The notes under the pieces were generated by a model, which ran no database searches, was not told the origin of the DNA, and worked only from the letters and a program-made list of their open reading frames with translations. Positions 33,484 through 41,626 of a stretch of 64,000 nucleotides of DNA are shown here, in pieces. This DNA comes from Pseudomonas sp. GV085 (GTDB lineage: Bacteria; Pseudomonadota; Gammaproteobacteria; Pseudomonadales; Pseudomonadaceae), in the NCBI RefSeq assembly GCF_003050925.1, contig NZ_QAOV01000012.1, positions 124,001 to 188,000 on the forward strand. The letters are read 5' to 3'. The position numbers and the translations under genes are program-made. Positions within the stretch are counted from its first letter, which is position 1. Every line of letters starts with the position of its first letter.

Positions 33484-34356
33484 ATGAAACGTACTCCGCA
33501 TTTGCTCGCTATCCAGTCCCACGTGGTATTCGGTCACGCCGGCAACAGTGCCGCGGTTTTCCCGATGCAACGGGTCGGGGTGAATGTCTGGCCGCTCAAC
33601 ACCGTGCAGTTCTCCAATCACACCCAGTACGGTCAGTGGGCCGGTGAAGTGCTGGCGCCGCACCAGATCCCCGACCTGGTCGAAGGTATCGCGGCGATTG
33701 GCGAGCTGGGCAACTGCGATGCGGTGCTCTCCGGTTACCTCGGCAGTGCGGCCCAGGGGCGGGCGATTTTGACGGGGGTGGCGCGGATCAAGTCGATGAA
33801 TCCCAAAGCGCTGTACTTGTGTGACCCGGTCATGGGGCATCCGGAGAAGGGCTGCAGTGTTCCGGCGGAAGTCAGTGATTTCCTGTTGGAAGAGGCCGCC
33901 GCCGTGGCGGACTTCATGTGCCCGAACCAACTGGAGCTGGACAGCTTCTCGGGGCGCAATCCGCAATCGCTGTTCGATTGCCTGGCCATGGCGCGTGCAT
34001 TGCTGGTGCGCGGCCCGAAAGCGGTGCTGGTCAAGCATCTGGACTACCCGGGCAAATCGGCAGAGACCTTCGAGATGCTGCTGGTGACGGCCGAAGGAAG
34101 CTGGCATTTGCAGCGCCCGTTGCTGGCGTTTCCGCGTCAGCCGGTGGGCGTGGGCGATCTGACGTCCGGGCTGTTCCTGGCGCGTGTGCTGTTGGGGGAC
34201 AGCCTGGTGGCAGCTTTCGAGTTCACGGCGTCGGCGGTGCATGAAGTGCTGCTGGAAACCCAGGCGTGTGCCAGCTACGAGTTGGAACTGGTTCGGGCTC
34301 AGGACCGGATTGCCCATCCGCGGGTGAGGTTCGAGGCGACGTCGATCAGTTTTTAA
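33484..34356 (+). CDS. pdxY: Pyridoxal kinase
   Basis: 290 aa ribokinase-family enzyme that phosphorylates pyridoxal to PLP in the vitamin B6 salvage pathway. It has the PdxY opening LLAIQSHVVFGHAGNSAAVF, the middle motif LYLCDPVMGHPEKGC, FMCPNQLELDSFSG and the C-terminal PVGVGDLTSGLFLARVLLGD anion-hole motif with the catalytic Asp. Length is usual. It stands alone between DUF3301 and a perfect REPIN-like hairpin. Confidence 0.96.
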   Translation: MKRTPHLLAIQSHVVFGHAGNSAAVFPMQRVGVNVWPLNTVQFSNHTQYGQWAGEVLAPHQIPDLVEGIAAIGELGNCDAVLSGYLGSAAQGRAILTGVARIKSMNPKALYLCDPVMGHPEKGCSVPAEVSDFLLEEAAAVADFMCPNQLELDSFSGRNPQSLFDCLAMARALLVRGPKAVLVKHLDYPGKSAETFEMLLVTAEGSWHLQRPLLAFPRQPVGVGDLTSGLFLARVLLGDSLVAAFEFTASAVHEVLLETQACASYELELVRAQDRIAHPRVRFEATSISF

Positions 34357-34370
34357 TCAGATTTGAGCAG

Positions 34371-34445
34371 AAAGATCGCAGCCTGCGGCAGCTCCTACAA
34401 GGGAATGTGACCTGGTTGTAGGAGCTGCCGCAGGCTGCGATCTTT
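34371..34445. repeat. Perfect 30-bp inverted repeat (REPIN of a different subclass)
   Basis: Arms 34371-34400 and 34416-34445 are exact reverse complements over 30 bases with a 15-base loop; the core is TTGTAGGAGCTGCCGCAGGC. This subclass (GTAGGAGCTGCCGCAGGCTG) differs from the GTGGGAGCGAGCCTGCTCGC type elsewhere in the window. It lies between the stops of pdxY and the thioesterase gene and may also work as a bidirectional terminator hairpin. Confidence 0.88.
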
Positions 34446-34449
34446 AGCT

Positions 34450-34932
34450 TTAAGCGTCGCCCTTGATCTCCTGATAACGCTTTTCCAGCTCCTGGCGAAT
34501 CTGCCGGCGCTGTTGGGCCTGCATATAGCGGCGCTTGTCTTCGCTGTTCTGCGGTTGCAGCGGTGGTACCGATGCAGGTTTACGCTGGTCATCCACCGCA
34601 ACCATGGTGAAGAAGCAACTGTTGGTGTGACGCACCGAGCGCTCGCGGATGTTCTCGGTCACCACTTTGATACCCACCTCCATGGAGGTGTTGCCGGTGT
34701 AGTTGACGGAGGCGAGAAAGGTCACCAGTTCGCCGACATGGATCGGCTCACGGAAAATGACCTGGTCCACCGACAGCGTCACCACATAGCGACCGGCATA
34801 ACGGCTGGCGCAGGCGTAGGCCACTTCGTCGAGGTATTTGAGCAGGGTGCCGCCGTGAACATTGCCAGAGAAGTTGGCCATGTCAGGGGTCATCAATACC
34901 GTCATCGACAGCTGGGCGTTTCCGGGTTCCAT
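34450..34932 (-). CDS. Acyl-CoA thioesterase (YciA-like hotdog protein)
   Basis: 160 aa hotdog-fold thioesterase hydrolysing acyl-CoAs. The family stretch TPDMANFSGNVHGGTLLKYL carries the catalytic helix (HGGTLLKYLDEVAY), followed by VDQVIFREPIHVGELVTFLA. The C-terminal tail is charged and helical (QAQQRRQIRQELEKRYQEIK). The start at 34932 (MEPGNAQLSM) is preferred over a GTG 13 codons earlier. Confidence 0.93.
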   Translation of the reverse strand: MEPGNAQLSMTVLMTPDMANFSGNVHGGTLLKYLDEVAYACASRYAGRYVVTLSVDQVIFREPIHVGELVTFLASVNYTGNTSMEVGIKVVTENIRERSVRHTNSCFFTMVAVDDQRKPASVPPLQPQNSEDKRRYMQAQQRRQIRQELEKRYQEIKGDA

Positions 34933-35219
34933 AGCATTCTCACGGGTCAAGGCCAGGTTTGAGGGATGCACCTCTGCGGGTGCCTCGGCGGTTTTTTCAA
35001 ACCAACAGTTATCGGGACGCCGGGTGCGGAGTCGCCGTCACGCCGGATCGATCTGTTTCCATATATTGCACCGCCTTTCTGTCAGAAGTCGCGGTGTTAC
35101 CCTGCAAAAAGCCCTGACTCAAGGGCATTTCCTACGTGCAGTTCCGATTTTTGTTTTTGCTCGATCAGACTTTTCCTGTGTTCGGGGATCGAGCAATGCC
35201 GTCCAGGGAGTCTCACGCC

Positions 35220-36983
35220 ATGCATGCCATCAGTTTCATTCAGGATCTGGCAGTGATCATGTTGATCGCAGGTGTGGTAACCGTGCTCTTCCATCGGCTG
35301 AAACAACCGGTGGTGCTGGGCTACATCGTCGCCGGTTTCATCATTGGCCCGCACACCCCGCCATTCGGTCTGATCCACGACGAAGAAACCATCAAGACCC
35401 TGGCCGAACTCGGAGTGATATTCCTGATGTTCTGCCTGGGCCTGGAGTTCAGCCTGCGCAAGCTGTTCAAGGTCGGGGCCACGGCATTCATCGCGGCGTT
35501 CCTGGAAATCGTGCTGATGATCTGGATCGGCTACGAAATTGGCCGCTGGTTTGACTGGAACACCATGGATTCACTGTTCCTCGGCGCGATCCTGGCGATT
35601 TCCTCGACCACCATCATTGTTAAGGCGCTCAACGACCTGAAGTTGAAAAACGAGCGGTTTGCCCAGTTGATATTCGGGGTGCTGATCGTTGAAGACATCC
35701 TGGGCATCGGCATCATCGCGCTACTTTCCAGCATCGCTGTCAGCGGTACGGTCAGCTCCGGCGAAGTGTTTTCTACAGTCGGCAAGCTGTCGCTGTTCAT
35801 GATCGTTGCGTTGGTCATTGGCATTCTGATGGTGCCGCGGTTGCTGGCCTACGTGGCGAGATTCGACAGCAACGAAATGCTGCTGATTACTGTGCTGGGC
35901 CTGTGTTTCGGCTTCTGCCTGCTGGTGGTCAAGCTTGAATACAGCATGGTCCTCGGGGCGTTCCTGATCGGCGCGATCATGGCTGAATCCCGGCAATTGC
36001 TGAAAATTGAACGCTTGATTGAACCGGTTCGCGACCTGTTCAGCGCCATTTTCTTTGTGGCGATCGGGCTGATGCTCGACCCGAAGATCCTGCTGCAATA
36101 CGCCTGGCCGATCGCCGTAATCACCGTAGCCGTGGTGCTCGGCAAGATGTTGTCTTGCGGCCTTGGTGCATTTATCGCCGGCAATGACGGACGCACCTCG
36201 CTGCGGGTCGGGATGAGCCTTTCACAGATTGGCGAATTCTCTTTCATCATCGCGGCGCTAGGCATGACATTGCAGGTCACCAGTGACTTTCTGTACCCCG
36301 TCGCGGTGGCCGTTTCGGTAATCACGACCTTGCTGACGCCATATCTGATTCGCGCGGCCGATCCATTGTCGATCAAGCTCGCCGGTGTCATGCCAGAACG
36401 CCTGGGACGAGTGTTGGGGATGTACGGCGAATGGCTGCGCAGCATCCAGCCTCAGGGTGAGAGGGCGTTACTGGCATCCATGATTCGGCGGATCTTGCTG
36501 CAGGTAGGAGTCAATCTGGCGCTCGTGATCGCGATCTTCTTCTCGGGGGCGTACTTCGCCGAGCGTATGTCAGCTTACCTGCAAGGCTGGATCAACGATC
36601 CGAGCTGGCAAAAGGCGTTGATCTGGGGTGGGGCGCTGCTGTTATCGCTGCCGTTTTTGATTGCTGCGTACCGCAAGCTAAAGGCGCTGTCGATGTTGCT
36701 GACGGAAATGGGCGTTAAGCCGGAAATGGCCGGGCGCCACACGCAGCGGGTGCGCCGGGTGATAGCCGAAGTGATCCCGATCCTGTCGCTGCTGGTGATC
36801 TTTTTGCTATTGGCAGCCTTGTCGGCCAGTATTCTGCCGACCAACAAGTTGCTGGTGCTGATCGCTGTGGTCGCGGCCGCCGTAGCGGCGCTGCTGTGGC
36901 GCTGGTTCATTCGTGTGCATACGCGGATGCAGGTGGCGTTGCTGGAAACCCTCGACAATCACAAGGAGTCGTCCGGGCATTGA
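35220..36983 (+). CDS. CPA2-family cation:proton antiporter (KefB/YbaL-like)
   Basis: 587 aa inner-membrane protein with 12 or more predicted helices. The Na_H_Exchanger core includes VVLGYIVAGFIIGPHTPPFG, LGVIFLMFCLGLEFSLRKLF, AISSTTIIVKAL, and the ion-site region FGVLIVEDILGIGIIAL with the conserved Glu-Asp pair. No RCK/TrkA-N regulatory domain is present after the transport core; instead a second membrane block (about 450-570) follows. Likely K+ or Na+ efflux against protons. The start at 35220 has GGGAG upstream. Confidence 0.9.
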   Translation: MHAISFIQDLAVIMLIAGVVTVLFHRLKQPVVLGYIVAGFIIGPHTPPFGLIHDEETIKTLAELGVIFLMFCLGLEFSLRKLFKVGATAFIAAFLEIVLMIWIGYEIGRWFDWNTMDSLFLGAILAISSTTIIVKALNDLKLKNERFAQLIFGVLIVEDILGIGIIALLSSIAVSGTVSSGEVFSTVGKLSLFMIVALVIGILMVPRLLAYVARFDSNEMLLITVLGLCFGFCLLVVKLEYSMVLGAFLIGAIMAESRQLLKIERLIEPVRDLFSAIFFVAIGLMLDPKILLQYAWPIAVITVAVVLGKMLSCGLGAFIAGNDGRTSLRVGMSLSQIGEFSFIIAALGMTLQVTSDFLYPVAVAVSVITTLLTPYLIRAADPLSIKLAGVMPERLGRVLGMYGEWLRSIQPQGERALLASMIRRILLQVGVNLALVIAIFFSGAYFAERMSAYLQGWINDPSWQKALIWGGALLLSLPFLIAAYRKLKALSMLLTEMGVKPEMAGRHTQRVRRVIAEVIPILSLLVIFLLLAALSASILPTNKLLVLIAVVAAAVAALLWRWFIRVHTRMQVALLETLDNHKESSGH

Positions 36984-37005
36984 CCACCCTGCGGCGTTGA
37001 CTGGG

Positions 37006-37413
37006 TCAGCTTTCCAGCCAGACGTCCCGTGCCCAGTGCCACACCGATTCCCAGGTTTCTTCGGCGATCAGCTCTTCTTCGGCTTGCCAAAGCACCACGG
37101 TGCCGTCTTCTTCGACGCAATAGTAGTCATCACCGTCCTGGCAAATCGGGATCAGGCTGCGATCGACGCCGGCGTCCCAGGCGTTGGCGGCAACGTCGGG
37201 CAGGTAGGTGTGGGATTGCGGGTCGGTCACGGTGACCGGTTCCAGACTGCCGTAGACCACGTCGCTGACAGTCAGCAGAAACTCTCTGAAGACGAACGGA
37301 ATATCGATGAACAGTTGTTCTTCGATTTCGACCAGCAGGTCTTCGTCGGGCAATTCCAAGGGGACCGGTACCGGTTCGTTGGCTTCACGCAGTTGTTCGA
37401 TGATTTCTTCCAC
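37006..37413 (-). CDS. SMI1/KNR4-family protein
   Basis: 135 aa acidic protein matching the SMI1/KNR4 (SUKH) fold: ELPDEDLLVEIEEQLFIDIP near the start, then LLTVSDVVYGSLEPVTV, LIPICQDGDDYYCVEEDGTV and a Trp-rich end. SUKH proteins include contact-dependent toxin immunity proteins, but stand-alone housekeeping members are common in Pseudomonas. No toxin gene is next to it. Function here is unknown. Confidence 0.88.
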   Translation of the reverse strand: MEEIIEQLREANEPVPVPLELPDEDLLVEIEEQLFIDIPFVFREFLLTVSDVVYGSLEPVTVTDPQSHTYLPDVAANAWDAGVDRSLIPICQDGDDYYCVEEDGTVVLWQAEEELIAEETWESVWHWARDVWLES

Positions 37414-37496
37414 GTCCGGGATCCTCTTGCTTGTATGGCGCGGTTTATATGGGGCGGTTTATACAGTAGCTTGCTATAGATGCAACCGCGAAATAG

Positions 37497-37522
37497 AAAA
37501 CCCCGGCCTGAGCCGGGGTTTT
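37497..37522. terminator. Bidirectional intrinsic terminator
   Basis: AAAACCCCGGC-CTGA-GCCGGGGTTTT is a perfect 11-bp stem with an A-run on one side and a T-run on the other. It lies just after the end of the leftward Tim44-like gene and upstream of the SMI1/KNR4 promoter, so it mainly terminates the Tim44-like transcript. Confidence 0.9.
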
Positions 37523-37551
37523 GTTTACAGCAGGTGAAGTTCTGCGTGGTA

Positions 37552-38430
37552 TCAGCCGTTCTGGCGGATACCGGCCACCAGCCAAGGCTGGTTTTCGCCT
37601 TGTGCACGTTCCATGTTCCAGCTTTCGCTGAAGACTTCGCCCTGGTCGAAACGCGAGGTTTTCGACACGCCAGTGAAGGTCAGGGTGGCAATGGTCTTGT
37701 CGGCGCGATCGTCCACGCCGTCCAGTTGTACATTGAGGTCATCAATGTAGGTGGACTGGAAACCGTCACCCAGGTCAGCACGCTCACGCTTGAGGAACTC
37801 CAGCATTTGCGGGGTCACGAACTCGGCGATCTTGTCCATTTCGTTGGCGTCCCAGTGCTGTTGCAGGGACTGGAAGTGATTGCGAGCCGCTTCGACGAAG
37901 TTTCTTTCGTTGAACCAGGCTGGAGCATTGATCACTGGGCGAGCGGCAACAGGCGCAGCCGAACCACCGAAGATCGAACCGCCGGCAGGCTTCTGCTCGA
38001 ACGCTTCACGTTGCATTGGCGCATGACCGGCCGGAGCGTATTGCTCCTGCTGCTTGCGACGACGGGCGGCGATGAAGCGGAAGACCAGGAACGCGATAAC
38101 CGCCATGATCAGGATGTCGAAGATCTGCATGCCCTGGAAGCCGTCACCCATGAACATGGAGGCCAGCAGGCCACCGGCCGCGATACCGGCCAGAGGGCCG
38201 AGCCAGCGCGAGGCGCCACCGGCCTTGGCGGCGGCGCCAGCGGCACCGGCAGCACCCGCGGTCGCCGCGGCGCCGCCCATGCCTGGAGAAGAAGGAGCCA
38301 TCTGGCTGGTCTGGTGCGTCGGCGCAGCGCCGGCGCTTTTACCACCACCGAAGCGCTTGGCGGCATTGGCGTCGAGACTCATCGTCAGGCCGATGCACAA
38401 CGCCATGGCGATGCTAAGAAAACGTTTCAT
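37552..38430 (-). CDS. Tim44-like domain membrane protein
   Basis: 292 aa. An N-terminal signal or anchor (MKRFLSIAMALCIGLTMSLD) is followed by a Gly/Ala/Pro-rich low-complexity region (about 30-80), one or two membrane segments (about 82-95, 107-122; QIFDILIMAVIAFLVFRFIA), an RRRKQQEQ stop, and a C-terminal Tim44-like domain (about 175-290; FVTPQMLEFLKRERADLGDG). The function of bacterial Tim44-like proteins is largely unknown. The start at 38430 is used so that the signal begins at once. Confidence 0.9.
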   Translation of the reverse strand: MKRFLSIAMALCIGLTMSLDANAAKRFGGGKSAGAAPTHQTSQMAPSSPGMGGAAATAGAAGAAGAAAKAGGASRWLGPLAGIAAGGLLASMFMGDGFQGMQIFDILIMAVIAFLVFRFIAARRRKQQEQYAPAGHAPMQREAFEQKPAGGSIFGGSAAPVAARPVINAPAWFNERNFVEAARNHFQSLQQHWDANEMDKIAEFVTPQMLEFLKRERADLGDGFQSTYIDDLNVQLDGVDDRADKTIATLTFTGVSKTSRFDQGEVFSESWNMERAQGENQPWLVAGIRQNG

Positions 38431-38609
38431 AAAGGGAATTCCCATTTGTGGAAGGCACGCGCGCCATGTTGCACAGCTGAAGTGTTACTGGCTAGCGGCA
38501 GAGTGTTTCGGGCTTTTGCCTGACAGGTCGTGTTCAGCTTCAGTCAGTGCAATAGGGCCTTTTGACTTTGATATGTCAGATGAGTGGATAGGGTTTGTAG
38601 GACGGTCGC

Positions 38610-39050
38610 CTAGCGTCGCAGGGCAAGCATGACAACCCCGGCCGTGATCAGGCCGATTCCGCCCCATTGGCGCAGGTCGAGTTTTTCACCCAGCAGGACA
38701 ACGCCAAGAACAGCCACCAGTACCACGCTGAGTTTGTCCACTGGGGCAACCAGTGACGCCGGACCGACCTTGAGTGCGCGGAAATAGCAGATCCACGATG
38801 CACCGGTGGCAAGGCCCGACAACAGCAGGAACAGGTAGCTCTTTGCAGAGATCGATCCCAATGACTGATATTGGCCCGTGGCGTACAAAATCAAGGCCAG
38901 GCTGACCAACACCACTATCGTACGTAGCAGGGTGGCGAAGTCGGAATTGACGTTTTCGATGCCAAGTTTCGCGAAAATGGCGGTCATTGCCGCGAATGCC
39001 GCCGATAACAGGGCCCAGAATGTCCAGGAAGAAAAGAAACCTGAGCCCAT
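38610..39050 (-). CDS. EamA-family (DMT) small transporter
   Basis: 146 aa, half the usual DMT length: a single EamA domain with about five helices (SSWTFWALLSAAFAAMTAIF at the start; VLVAVLGVVLLGEKLDLRQW and GIGLITAGVVMLAL at the end). Such one-domain members probably act as dimers. Substrate unknown. The region 38431-38609 between it and the Tim44-like gene holds no evident feature beyond that gene's promoter. Confidence 0.88.
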   Translation of the reverse strand: MGSGFFSSWTFWALLSAAFAAMTAIFAKLGIENVNSDFATLLRTIVVLVSLALILYATGQYQSLGSISAKSYLFLLLSGLATGASWICYFRALKVGPASLVAPVDKLSVVLVAVLGVVLLGEKLDLRQWGGIGLITAGVVMLALRR

Positions 39051-39076
39051 TTTTTAGCGCCTTTGGTCAGATCAAC

Positions 39077-39166
39077 CTGTGGGAGCGAGCCTGCTCGCGA
39101 TGAACGATGATGCGGTATTTCTGAAGTACCGAAGTGTTGCCATCGCGAGCAGGCTCGCTCCCACAG
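39077..39166. repeat. REPIN (perfect 26-bp arms)
   Basis: Arms 39077-39102 and 39141-39166 are exact reverse complements over 26 bases (core TGTGGGAGCGAGCCTGCTCG) around a 38-base loop. It lies between the start of the EamA gene and the stop of uvrD, which are in the same direction. Confidence 0.92.
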
Positions 39167-39185
39167 AAAAGCATCCAGTATGTCT

Positions 39186-41369
39186 TTAAACGGCTTCCAG
39201 CTTGGCGTAACCCAACATCAGCCACTTGCTGCCTTCGCTGAAGTTCACCTGCACCCGGGCCTGAGCCCCGGCACCTTCGAAGTTCAGGATCACGCCGTCA
39301 CCGAAGATGGAGTGACGTACGGTCTGGCCAAGGCTGAAGCCGGTCTGCGGAATCTCGCTGCCGCTGAACAGGTTGCTGCCACTCATCGACTGGTTGCCAC
39401 CAAACGGACGGCTGACGCTGTTGGACAGCCGCACTTCCTGAATCAGGCCTTTCGGAACCTCGCGTACGAAGCGCGACACTTTGTTGTAGGTCTCGCTGCC
39501 ATAAAGGCGTCGGGTTTCGGCAAAGGTCATCACCAGATTCTGCATGGCCCGGGTGATGCCGACGTAGGCCAGGCGACGCTCTTCCTCAAGGCGGCCGGGT
39601 TCTTCCAGGCTCATCTTGTGCGGGAACAGGCCTTCTTCCATGCCCACCAGGAACACGTAAGGGAACTCCAGGCCTTTGGCGCTGTGCAGGGTCATCAGTT
39701 GAATGCTGTCTTCGTGCTCGTCGGCCTGGGTATCGCCAGCCTCCAGCGACGCGTGACCGAGGAACGCTGCCAATGGCGTCAGGTCTTCGTCTTCTTCGCT
39801 GTTTTCGAAGTTGCGCGCGGCGCTGACCAGTTCCTCAAGGTTTTCTACCCGGGCCTGGCCTTTCTCGCCTTTTTCCGCTTCGTGATAGGCGATCAGCCCC
39901 GACTGCTCGATGACGGTCTGGGTCATCAGGTGCAGCGGCATATCCATGCACTTGGCGGAGAGGTTCTCGATCAGCTCGATAAACGCGCCAAGGGCGCCGG
40001 CCGCGCGACCGGTCAGGCCTTTGTTGGCCACCAGTTGGCGCATCGCTTCCCACATCGACACGTCGCTGTGGCGCGCATGGTCGCGGATCGCTTCGACGGT
40101 TTTTTCGCCGATACCACGGGCCGGCACGTTGATGACCCGTTCCAGCGCGGCGTCGTTGCCCCGTCCTTCGAGCAACCGCAGGTAAGCCATGGCGTTCTTG
40201 ATTTCGGCGCGTTCGAAGAAGCGTTGACCGCCATAGATACGGTATGGGATGCGCTCGCGCAGCAAAGCTTCTTCCAGAACCCGCGATTGGGCGTTGGAGC
40301 GATACAAAATCGCGATATCGCTGCGAGACAAGCCGGTTTTCAGCGCACTTTCGATGGTTTCGACAACGTAGCGGGCTTCGTCATGTTCGTTGAACGCGGC
40401 GTACAAATTGATCGCTTCGCCTTCGCCGCCATCGGTCCAGAGTTCTTTGCCCAGGCGCCCGGTGTTGTTGGCGATCAAGGCGTTGGCAGCCTTCAGGATA
40501 CCCGCGGTGGAGCGATAGTTTTGCTCCAGGCGAATGGTTTCGGCGTCCGGGAAGTCTTCGGAATACTGGTAGATGTTCTCGATTTTCGCGCCGCGCCAGC
40601 CGTAGATCGACTGGTCATCGTCGCCCACCACCATCAGGCTGTCGCCGCCCTTGGCCAGCAGGCGCAACCAGGCGTATTGCACGGCGTTGGTATCCTGGAA
40701 CTCGTCCACCAGAATGTGCCGGAAGCGCTTCTGATAGTGCGCCAGCAGCCCCGGATGATCGCGCCATAGGTCGAGAGCACGCAGCAGTAGTTCGGAGAAG
40801 TCGATAACGCCTGCGCGCAGGCAAGCGGCCTCGTAGGCTTCATAAATGCCGCGCATGGTCGCCAGGAACAGGTCGCCGCTGGCTTGAATGTGTTGCGGAC
40901 GCAGGCCTTCGTCTTTCTGCCCGTTGATGAACCACTGGGCCTGACGGGCCGGCCAGCGCTGTTCGTCCAGACCTAGCTCGCGGATCACCCGCTTGACCAG
41001 CCGTTGCTGGTCGTCGCTGTCGAGAATCTGGAACGTCTGGCTTAAGCCCGCTTCCTGCCAGTGCGCCCGCAACAAGCGGTGCGCCAGGCCGTGGAAGGTG
41101 CCGACCCACATGCCGGCCGGGTTGATACCCATCAGCTGCTCGATGCGCTGGCGCATCTCGGCAGCGGCCTTGTTGGTGAAGGTCACCGACAGGATGGAGT
41201 GGGGCGAGGCGTTTTCGACCTGGATCAACCAGGCGATACGGTGCACCAGCACTCGGGTTTTACCGGAACCAGCACCGGCCAGGACCAACTGACGACCCAC
41301 GGGGGCTGCTACAGCCTGGCGTTGGGCATCGTTGAGGGAGTTCAGCAGAAGGGAGAGATCATCGCGCAT
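39186..41369 (-). CDS. uvrD: DNA helicase II (UvrD)
   Basis: 727 aa superfamily 1A helicase for nucleotide-excision and mismatch repair. Walker A LAGAGSGKTRVLVHRI (motif I), motif Ia SVTFTNKAAAEM, motif II VDEFQDTNAVQYAWL, motif III VGDDDQSIYGWRGA, motif V LMTLHSAKGLEFPYVFLVGM and motif VI EERRLAYVGITRA. A C-terminal Tudor-like tail ends LGYAKLEAV. The 257-base gap to the divergent GGDEF/EAL gene carries no obvious LexA box (CTGT-N8-ACAG). An imperfect palindrome ACGACCGGTCGGT lies near 41440. Confidence 0.97.
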   Translation of the reverse strand: MRDDLSLLLNSLNDAQRQAVAAPVGRQLVLAGAGSGKTRVLVHRIAWLIQVENASPHSILSVTFTNKAAAEMRQRIEQLMGINPAGMWVGTFHGLAHRLLRAHWQEAGLSQTFQILDSDDQQRLVKRVIRELGLDEQRWPARQAQWFINGQKDEGLRPQHIQASGDLFLATMRGIYEAYEAACLRAGVIDFSELLLRALDLWRDHPGLLAHYQKRFRHILVDEFQDTNAVQYAWLRLLAKGGDSLMVVGDDDQSIYGWRGAKIENIYQYSEDFPDAETIRLEQNYRSTAGILKAANALIANNTGRLGKELWTDGGEGEAINLYAAFNEHDEARYVVETIESALKTGLSRSDIAILYRSNAQSRVLEEALLRERIPYRIYGGQRFFERAEIKNAMAYLRLLEGRGNDAALERVINVPARGIGEKTVEAIRDHARHSDVSMWEAMRQLVANKGLTGRAAGALGAFIELIENLSAKCMDMPLHLMTQTVIEQSGLIAYHEAEKGEKGQARVENLEELVSAARNFENSEEDEDLTPLAAFLGHASLEAGDTQADEHEDSIQLMTLHSAKGLEFPYVFLVGMEEGLFPHKMSLEEPGRLEEERRLAYVGITRAMQNLVMTFAETRRLYGSETYNKVSRFVREVPKGLIQEVRLSNSVSRPFGGNQSMSGSNLFSGSEIPQTGFSLGQTVRHSIFGDGVILNFEGAGAQARVQVNFSEGSKWLMLGYAKLEAV

Positions 41370-41626
41370 CAGGGCATTCTAGGGGGCGGCGACACACCGG
41401 GCAAACCCCGCTTCGCTTTAGCCGATGAAAGTTAAGTGAAGGACGACCGGTCGGTCATGGGCTGCAGGCGTTGGCGGGGCGTGTCCACAGCGTTTTCAGG
41501 GGTGTCGGCGGCTGAAAAAATTTGGCCATTTATTGATCGGCAGCAGTTTGGTCCGGGCCATTGCTTGTGTATGCTCCGAGCAGTTTCGGGCCCATGCTCA
41601 TCATTATAAGAACAAGAACATTGCCT

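Noticed and set aside
34950..35020. Terminator at the T6 run near 35000
   Set aside because: The nearby inverted bases (GCACC...GGGTGC) are separated from the T-run by about 8 bases and the flanking genes are divergent.
39180..40769. 529-codon plus-strand open frame opposite uvrD
   Set aside because: Shadow of the helicase gene, whose motifs are all on the minus strand.
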